Part shown: piece by piece, positions 56,311 through 64,000 of the stretch | Position numbering within the stretch: the stretch's first letter is position 1 | How the letters are laid out: every line of letters starts with the position of its first letter | Source of the DNA: Patellaria atrata CBS 101060 | Taxonomy: Eukaryota; Ascomycota; Dothideomycetes; Patellariales; Patellariaceae | Assembly: GCA_010093705.1 (NCBI GenBank) | Contig: MU006102.1 | Coordinates: 4,123-68,122, forward strand | Direction: 5' to 3' | Length of the DNA: 64,000 bases | The notes under the pieces: generated by a model | What the model was told of the DNA's origin: nothing | Database searches by the model: none | Seen by the model: only the letters and a program-made list of their open reading frames with translations | Made by a program: the position numbers and the translations under genes

Positions 56311-57908
56311 GGGAGTACTGTTCCCGTCATAAAGATGGGGCGTAATCGGCATCTCTAAGGTACCATTCACTTCGGCTCGTCCTAGAAATATAGGTACCTT
56401 GTTACATTCAACCGATATTTGCATGTGAGATTCTAAATTTCATCGGCCAAGTATCGCCGCCGGAATATGATGGCTAAGAAGCAGAGCAATGCTGCTGTCT
56501 GAACCCCGAACAGGAAGAATGTTGAAAAGTCCAGTTGCCAAAAAAACGGACTACGTGGAAAAAGGTAGTTCAGTTGGCCATGCCAGAAGATAGCTAGAAC
56601 TACATCTCAGTCCTCTCCAGCCTGACCAATTCAGCACTTCCCCCCTCTATAAGATACTGAGGTGTACTTTAGACAGGGGTTTTGAGTCTAGTAATATAGA
56701 AAGCACGTCCAAGGACCTCCCTTGGTACGGAGTATTCGGTCACCTCACCCTTGGACCTTGGGGGGTGATGTTCGCTGAGTCCTTTGTTTGGGCCGGGGTC
56801 TTTTTGACAGGCTACAAGTCGGGGTACCTCTTTCCCTTTCCAATAACGATCACATTCATCTCGCCTTCTACACTGGGAACCGGAAGTGCCGATCATGAGG
56901 GGAAGGGGCGTTTGTTGCATTACCCTTGAGGTGGCTTCTATTTCCGGAGATAAAATATCCTACCTTACCTTAATCACTTCCCAGCGTTGCACCAGGACCA
57001 GCCATCTAAGGTATGAAAAGAGAGAAAATAGAACTGGTGAGATATCAGTGACTTTACATTCCTTTCATCAGATGGAGGAGAGGAAAATTGATTTCTTTTT
57101 TAGACTGGAGCTACGCGAGCAGTCTGTGCGCTCTAGTTCTATCTCCTTAGTTCTACTTTTGCCTCGTCTTCCAGTTTCTTTACCACTTGATCATAGACTT
57201 TGCTACCAATAATCAGTTGGTCTTGATGAATATTAAATGTGCAAGATGTGTTTTCTGCGGAAGGCGATTCTCTATTGGTTTTCATCATGAATTTAGCAGA
57301 ACTAGTTAATAACTAGATGCTATTATTTTTTCTTTACCGACATCGCCACCTCCTTGTCGGCTATCGTCCAGACTTCGTTTCATCACAACAACCAATAGCA
57401 TCATTAAAACCGACTTCAGATTCCCTGTGCTTTCTAAGGTTATCCAACCCCTGAAAGTTTAGAAAGACGTTGCATCAGGATGATCGACCCCACAGCTTGC
57501 AGTTGGCTGCTGTCCTGGCTTCAATCTACCTCTCATCGCATGAACGTGCTATTTGACGCTGCCACATGCTTTTAGCAGCTGATAGGCACCACCATGGAAG
57601 ACATTCAGTGGACCATGTCAAGGTAAACGGTTGGGCCAGTTAGAGAGGGTGTTTCGTGAAGGTATAGATAGATCGAAGGAAAGAGAGTAGGACTTAAAAG
57701 TCCCCATTCCTCTAACATGTCTGTTTTGATTTGGTCATTCATGCGCTTCAATAATTCACTGTTACGTTTGGAGTAGCCTTTTAGAGTCTTTTTACTTTTG
57801 TGATCATACAGTTGTCGATAGTGTATATTCCATATTTTTCGGAATCTTAAACTAAACTCTTGTATCTCCCGGGCCTTTGTTGTATTGATTCCCGGTACTG
57901 TACAAACT
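56311..57908. other. Intergenic region, no gene recognised
   Basis: About 1.6 kb. Short frames at 56669-57212 on both strands have no domain support. The part just before 57909 is the likely promoter and leader of the PI-PLC-like gene. Confidence 0.4.
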
Positions 57909-59473
57909 ATGGGGCTAGGTAAGCGTCTTTCACTATGATTCTTGAAGATATCACAATGTGCTAATGCAGAGAAATCTTAGGTGGATACCTTACATTACTC
58001 AATGCATCACCGTACGACTGGACCTTAACAAATGCACATCAATACCAGATGTCGGCCTGGTCGTGGCCACAAACTGTTTCCGCAGGTTCGTATACCTAGC
58101 CACATCAGATACGGTATGCAGATCTGACCTTGTCTAGGCACATCAACTGCAGTGTACGTAGAATGGGGTTCTAGAGGAAACAGACGCGATGATGCTGGAG
58201 AAGCATACTATACACTGAAAGGGACCCCGGATAAATTCACCGTTCGTGCAAGTAACAAAGATTTCATGGATATTTTTGTCACCCTCGACGGTATCGAGTC
58301 CCAGAACAACCCCAGGGGGAGCAAGATTGATATCGGCTTTGAGCACGACGGGCATAAAAACTTCCTACTTTCGGGTCCTGCGGGGGATTATGTCTCTAGC
58401 AATCCTCCAGTTGATTGGATGCAGCAAAATATTGGTACGCTCGGTAACCGTAAACTCCGACATATATGTATGCCCGGGAGCCACGATGCCGGGATGAGTA
58501 CTTTCGGGAAAGGAACTGCATTTGTTACTAGGCAAAACACGTTGACTCAAGTTCTAAATATATATGATCAACTCAAAGCAGGGTCAAGATACCTTGACAT
58601 CAGGCCAGTCATCAGTGGAGGACAGTTCTTCACCGGGCACTATTCCGAGTTTCAAGACACTTGGTTAGGGGTGAATGGACAATCCATAGCAGACATCATA
58701 AGTCAGATCAATAGGTGAGGACCTTCGGTTCGAGAGCTGTAATGTTGATGCATGACACTGACCTGCTAAGATTTACCAATGAATACAAGGAGTTGGTTAT
58801 ACTGGATCTATCTCATGCTATCAATACGGATCAAGATTACCGGAACTTCAATCAGGGGGAGTGGAATCGGCTCTTTGACCAACTTAAAGGACTTAACAAC
58901 CGCCTTGTTAATGCAGTGACAGATAATACCGATCTTACTCAATGGCCGCTGCACAACTTCATCGGTGGTAACAAAGCATCAGTGCTCATTGTCGCTGACA
59001 TGGCGGACGGTACCAATCCTGGAAATTACAAAAAGGATGGCATCTTCAACAGACCAAATTTTCCTGTGTTTAACAGTTACGCCGACTCGAACAATGCTGG
59101 AGACATGGCTTCCGATCAGTTACGCAAGCTTAAAGACAATCGCAATGTAGTGTCATCCGGAGGGAAAGACGGGTTCTTCCTTCTATCATGGACACTGACA
59201 CAGCAAGAAGCGGACGTTCTCAATCCCGTCATCTGGATCCTAGATTTTGCAGCGAGAGCATTTTCACCTCTGTTCTACCAAGCGTTTAATTCAATATCAC
59301 CGACCTCCTTCCCGAACGTCCTATTCATAGATCTCTTCGGGCTAGATGATAACCCCTATAATCGCCTAGATCCGGAAGCACCACCCCGTACCTACACTGT
59401 CAGCAGAGATGTTGCTGCTATGGCTATGGCTGTGAATCACATCGCAGGAAAGAATTCCTTCGTCACTGGCTAA
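57909..59473 (+). CDS. PI-PLC X-domain (PLC-like phosphodiesterase) protein
   Basis: Four exons (57909-57918, 57972-58085, 58138-58714, 58771-59473) join in frame to 467 residues. The N-terminus (MGLEILGGYLTLLNASPYDW) opens a beta-sandwich-like region. The TIM-barrel X domain runs from about residue 170: ICMPGSHDAGMSTFG with the first catalytic His, SRYLDIRPVI, and FFTGHYSEF with the second His, then LVILDLSHAIN and VLIVADM. Both catalytic His and the RYLDIRP strand are kept. There is no signal peptide, no Y domain and no C2 domain, so it resembles bacterial-type or fungal stand-alone PLC-like phosphodiesterases. Substrate (phosphatidylinositol or GPI) is not certain. The first exon carries only ten coding bases. 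Confidence 0.85.
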
Positions 59474-60012
59474 GATTTTCAATAAACCATGGAATACTAT
59501 TTTCTCCCCCGGCACAAACAGCACTCATCTGTCGCTATACGCTTCCTTACGGTAGCTTCGAGGGCGAACCTGCAAGCGCAGAATGTCGAGAGCCTTCCTG
59601 GATGTATAGATTTATGTGTTAGTACAGCCGTACGTTATCTGTACAATCCAGCTCGCTCTGTGCCGCTGACTCGGAAAGCTTTTCCAGGTGAACTGTACTG
59701 TACAGTAAGCCAGGGGATTGGACCAAGAGCCCTTCAGGACAGGGGATATAACTATATCTTTCGGTCACAATGACTTTTCTTGTATATATCTTGAGCCCTA
59801 TAGATACCCACAATGCGTTTACACCTTCAGTCTCAATATTCGAATCCTTGTTCCTCCACATTAAAGTCACATTGAGCAAACGCCAAGGCTACATTTCATT
59901 GGTTCCTTCTAGCCCATTTCATAACTTCCTCACTTCAGCTCTTCAGCTCTTCCACTTCTACCTTAGGTAGGTCCTCTGGGTAAGTCATAACAACAACAAC
60001 ATCTAAGCGAAT
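59474..60012. other. Intergenic region
   Basis: About 540 bp between the PI-PLC-like gene and the PARG-like gene, both on the plus strand. It contains the palindrome ACTGTACTGTACAGT (near 59691-59705) and no supported gene. Confidence 0.4.
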
Positions 60013-61125
60013 ATGAGGGACACACAGATTACAAAATTCTTCGGACCATATGATCGCAGAAGTGAGAATTCAGGGACAAACTTTCGAGAAGGACATCCAC
60101 ATAAGAAGCGCTTTAGAAGTAAACGTCAAATGGCACTTTCGGAAGTATGCAAAGAAACCTTAGAGATTCTTCCTGGCATCATCGAGCAATTACCCATCGA
60201 CTTTACAACCGCCTCAATACATAGTCTAAAAGGACTTGGGTCTCTAGATCCTAACAAATGCCCGAAATATTCGCCTGTTACCGTGGACTTAGTAGATACA
60301 GATTCGTATGATACTGCTGTAGCTTTGCAGGATTCGCTAAACGAACAGGTCCACGGAAAAGTTGCCGTTGCTAAGAGCCCGTCTAATTTACAACCGGTCA
60401 CAGTCCTTAATCTTGCCTCAGAAGTGAGAGCAGGTGGCGGCTAGCTCAATGGCTCCATGGCGCGGGAAGAGGAGCTTTGCTACCGCTCCTCGCTCTACCT
60501 CTCCTTAACCTCCGCGTCTCATTCTAATTATAAGGAAGATCTATCAGTAAATCAACCGGTGGATGAAGACAACAACGACCACCCCGAACCCTCAGCATCC
60601 ACCTTCGGCGCAAACTCCGCCGAAACCGCAACCCACAACCGCCGTCCCCGCAAACAAAACGGGTTCTTTCCCCTCCCGTCCATCTCCGCCATCTACTCTT
60701 CCGCAGTTCTCATCATCCGTTCCTCCCTCAGCACCAGCCACACGCTCCTCATCCCCCAGACATCTGCGTTCTCCTTCCCCACCGTCTCCGTCATTTCCGT
60801 CGCGGCCCTCCGTCTTGCCCCCATTTCCGCAACCGGCGGATTTGAGAACCCCGACGACCGCTCTGCTGCGAAAGCGAAGATGCGATTGATGCTTCGTGCC
60901 GGGGCGCACGAGGGTCATTCAAAGCTTGTCCTCGGGTCAATGGGCTGCAGAGCGTTTAGGAACCCTGGGAAGGAAGTGGCATTATGTTGGCGGGAGGTAC
61001 TGCTGGAGGAAGAGTTTGCTGGAAGCTGGTGGGAGGCACTGCTGTTTGCGGTCATGGATTCGAGACACCGTGATGGGGAGGTGGGAAATCATGGTATATT
61101 TGCGGAGGAGTTGGAGGGGTCGTGA
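60013..61125 (+). pseudogene. Microbial-type poly(ADP-ribose) glycohydrolase (TIGR02452 family) with an in-frame stop
   Basis: One frame spans 60013-61125 (370 codons) with a single TAG at 60442-60444. N-terminal helical part: RQMALSEVCKETLEILPGII. The macrodomain core follows: VTVLNLASEVRAGGG, directly the TAG, then LNGSMAREEELCYRSSLYLS, FFPLPSISAIYSSAVLIIRS and VSVISVAALRLAP; the tail has RLMLRAGAHEGHSKLVLGSM. In bacterial-type PARG the catalytic loop is GGG...QEE; here it is GGG...REE, so the catalytic Glu stays but the Gln is Arg. The stop sits where the family usually has Trp, so a TGG to TAG change (G to A) is the likely cause. The rest is undamaged, so the loss is recent or tolerated. 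Intact, it would remove ADP-ribose chains from proteins. Confidence 0.8.
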
Positions 61126-63211
61126 TGAATAGGTAGCTGGACCTTAGAGTATACACCGGCAGAGGGCGTAGAAAGGGGAATGGGTCGTCGCGGAGTCCGG
61201 TCAAAGACCATCATCATTTAATCTCCTTGCATCCGTAGCAGTTGGTATCTTTCTTGGGAGTGGCAACTCTACTTCGATATTATCATGCATTGTTATGGGT
61301 AAAAATATCACTAAATAAGTCTCAGTGCATCGTGTCACCAGTGTAGTATTCACTTTTATAATAAGACACCAACTCTCCGGGGTGTTTCTGACTCAAACTT
61401 ACAAGAGAATCGAAAAAGTACGGAGTCTCCCCATAATACGGTATATTGGTCAGGAAGGTCTTAATGTTCGTTCCATCTTTGATTTATTTACCCTAAATAT
61501 TTCCACCTATTCTACCCTTCGCCACGGTGGTTGTCCATCAAGAACTTAACCGTTTATCAGTCAGACATTTGTAGCACAACATAACTAGAGGTCATTCTCA
61601 ATGACTACAAATTGTATATTACCGATCGGGTAGGCACATGCAATATTACTCTATACCGTACCATCATCTAATCAATACAGCCCCAGTCTCGGAAACGAGC
61701 AACCATACCAATCATCTCTCGGTGCTATCACTCTGCCTTAGATTCATATTGGGTTTTCTGGTTGCTACTATATAATAACGAGAGGACCGTAGCTAAGGGT
61801 GAGAAACTAGAGGGAAACGCCGACGTTACCTGGGAAGATATCTAAGACTCCGGTATGGTCACTACTATACACCCCCATATGTCTCTCTGATAAACACAAA
61901 TAGGGGCATGTGAGGGATGTAGGAGGTTGGAATTATTGAGAGATTTTCTCGGGTGTTGATGGATAATTTGTAGCATCCTAGCTCTTCTTCATTTCATGTT
62001 TTGCTCTTTGTTTGTCAAGATAGACTGGAATAAATCTTTAGTGGACAGTATCTTAACACAACATTGGTTTCTGAGGCGCGAGCTGTAGTCATATGAACTG
62101 CAAAACAGAAATGTGAAAGGGTTCGAAGAAGCACTGTGTTTTTAGCATTGCTGGGTTACTGTACGCTTGCTATACACTCACCTGCCGATACTTGACTTTA
62201 ACAGTGAACCAGAAAATATACAATCTACGTGCTCGCACGGCTCGCAGTCATTATACAATCCAGCCTTGATATAGCTTAACCAAAATGTCCCTCTGACGGA
62301 GGGCTAGAGCACAGCTCATCTAGTATATTCTATCCAGAGTTATTGAGAAGAGATAACTAAAGAATGTATAACGTTCAGGGGTAATTGGACGATAACGGTT
62401 TACACTCTTATTATGAAAATTCTAAAGCTGAGAAGTAAAGACACGACAAAATTTACACATATCCTTTGCCTTTGGGACTTTCGCCATGGATCCAATACTG
62501 GTCTAACAGGACGCAAATTTTAGCTTCAAATTACTAGAGCTATCTAAATTGTATTCGGAAGCATCGTTAAGGTGGATGTGGACAGCGAAATCATGACACG
62601 GATGGGACAGTCACTTCGTAAGGCTCCTTAAATGAGAAGTATAGCAAGGACCGAATGGCATTGAATGACACCAGTCCCCGATCAATCTTCAGTCTATTCT
62701 GTCCCGTTAGTGGGGTTTCGCGGGGGTCGATTAAAGAAGTCGACGTACAGTACAATTCAAAAGGGCTCATTATACCAACTTTGAGATTCACGTATCTGCC
62801 TTTATATACTCGTGCTCTTCTAGCATTATTCAATTCCCGTCAAGTAGTACATGAAGCTGGAGATGGGAGCTCGCGCTGTACGGATACGGTTCGGGGGTTG
62901 GAACAACAGTTTTCGGCTGACTAATCGAAATGATAATTCAGATGTTGACTACCTGGGCTTACCTTTAGAACATCCCCCAACTCAAAACCGTAAGAAGATC
63001 ATGACAATTTATCTGCAATTCGACCGCATTTGAATCTTTCATGTCTCTTCCTCCCAGACGCATCATCTTGTCCAGGACAATATCGCATAGCAAGCGCCCC
63101 CCGTGAACATTGAATGCGAACATGCATTGGCAGCTCCAATAACACCAACCTGAGCTCACTTCCCAGATCGTTCGCGCTCCTATCTCCTCATACGGCTACA
63201 GATCTATCAGT
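61126..63211. other. Intergenic region with one MITE-end match
   Basis: About 2.1 kb, AT-rich, with no supported gene. At 62155-62173 it has GTTACTGTACGCTTGCTAT, a 17/19 match to the terminal repeat of the insert in Trm732 intron 1; no inverted partner was found within 300 bp. The last 200 bp are the likely promoter of the mannosyltransferase gene. Confidence 0.45.
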
Positions 63212-64000
63212 ATGCCTTCCCGGAACCAGGAATACGAGCTCGTCGCCCGGAATTCAAACGAATTCGATCGCCCCAGCGATGGTTTTACCGCGTACGAGCA
63301 ACACGGGGCTACAACTTTCCCGATCCTTTCCAGATGGAACAAATTTTGGCGGAAATCACCACACTCATACAAAGAATTGAATGCGTCGCCCTTCCGCCGC
63401 CGACGGGTTTATCGGAGGGTTTGCTCCTGCTTGGCTCTGCTCCCACTGCTGGCAGCTATTCTGGTTACTCTAACCATGATATTCCGTCCTTCTTATACAT
63501 ATCCACCGCAACATTTTACCGAACTACGCAGTCGATGTATGCAACTGAAAGAACCCGGTCGGGGTAATGTAAATAACGAGAAGATATTCATAGCAGCAAG
63601 TCTATATGAGAAAGAGGGATCTCTAGTTGAGGGAGCTTGGGGCAAGGCTCTGGAAAAGCTAGTAGAACTCATAGGTCCCGCAAATGTTTATGTTAGCATA
63701 TATGAAGATAATGCAGATGATATTACGGTAGCAGCACTGCGGTCTCTAGATGAGAGGCTACAATGTAAGCATATGGTCAATGTGTCTATACATATACCTT
63801 GTTAACTGATAAGGATAGGCAACTCTTCGATTGGGAGCGAGAAGCTATCATATAACGAACTACCTCATTTCAAACTGCCCAATGGCAAAGAACGGCTAAA
63901 ACGAATCACTTTCCTTGCAGAAGTACGAAATCGCGCTTTACGCCCACTTGATGAGAGTTCTCAATTACCCCATTTCGACAAGTTATTATACCTTAATGAT
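63212..64000 (+). CDS. GT69 (CAP59/CMT1-type) alpha-1,3-mannosyltransferase, 5' part
   Basis: Type II Golgi membrane glycosyltransferase, cut by the right edge. Exon 1 (63212-63764) and exon 2 (63819 onwards) are joined in phase 1 by a 54-nt intron; the frame is open to the window end (about 245 residues). The cytosolic N-terminus (MPSRNQEYELVARNSNEF) is followed by a signal anchor (SCLALLPLLAAILVTLTMIF at about residues 70-90). The catalytic domain starts at EKIFIAASLYEKEGSLVEGA, then KALEKLVELIGPANVYVSIY and EDNADDITVAALRSL. After the intron it reads LPNGKERLKRITFLAEVRNR and FDKLLYLND, the start of the metal-binding region. This matches the cryptococcal CMT1/CAP59 family that builds mannose-containing capsule or cell-wall glycans. 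The acceptor in this fungus is unknown. Confidence 0.9.

Overview
The window is nuclear DNA of a filamentous ascomycete (Pezizomycotina; a leotiomycete such as a member of Helotiales is my guess, not proven). The reasons are genes split by short introns (about 45-70 nt) with GT donors and CTAAC/CTGAC-like branch points, an intron-containing tRNA-Pro, a ubiquitin-L40 fusion gene, and families typical of these fungi: an NB-ARC NLR, a HET-domain gene, CVNH, PL20 glucuronan lyase, GEF1-type CLC, GT69 mannosyltransferase, and an ankyrin/CorA-like fusion. Repeats carry mostly transition differences, as expected from old repeat-induced point mutation.

Layout. 1-1187 (-) is the 5' part of an NB-ARC NLR running off the left edge. 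1364-4333 is a decayed pogo/Fot1 DNA transposon split by a solo LTR with a 5-bp target duplication. 5265-7355 (-) holds a secreted CVNH protein and a small doubtful secreted gene. 9601-9687 is tRNA-Pro(UGG). 10043-11844 is a broken HET gene. 12005-12769 (-) is a secreted PL20 lyase, 14320-16353 a secreted endonuclease/phosphatase-fold nuclease, and 16728-18770 (-) a decayed FAD-linked (BBE) oxidoreductase. 20409-20688 is a second solo LTR, 21032-21923 a secreted alpha-carbonic anhydrase, 22-24.8 kb a gene-poor stretch with an ankyrin scrap, and 24858-26200 (-) a membrane-anchored hormone-sensitive-lipase-like hydrolase.

From 26.8 to 48.5 kb the region is mostly core genes. These are an RBBP6-like RING/RD-repeat nuclear protein, a CBM48-like tail-anchored acidic protein, a CLC chloride transporter (-), ubiquitin-L40 whose start codon is made by splicing, and a nine-exon Trm732/THADA gene whose long introns carry MITE-like inserts. 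From 48.9 to 64 kb there are two single-span membrane proteins, a 1370-residue alpha/beta-hydrolase-ankyrin-CorA-like fusion, a PI-PLC X-domain protein, a PARG-like gene with an in-frame stop, and the 5' part of a GT69 mannosyltransferase at the right edge.

Three loci look like self/non-self or cell-death machinery (NLR, HET, hydrolase-ankyrin-CorA). A second group is secreted and acts on polymers or the surroundings (PL20 lyase, nuclease, carbonic anhydrase, CVNH). The rest is housekeeping: translation, tRNA modification, mRNA processing, ion transport and glycan synthesis. Exon structures were deduced by eye from frame, splice sites and family conservation; there was no transcript evidence.
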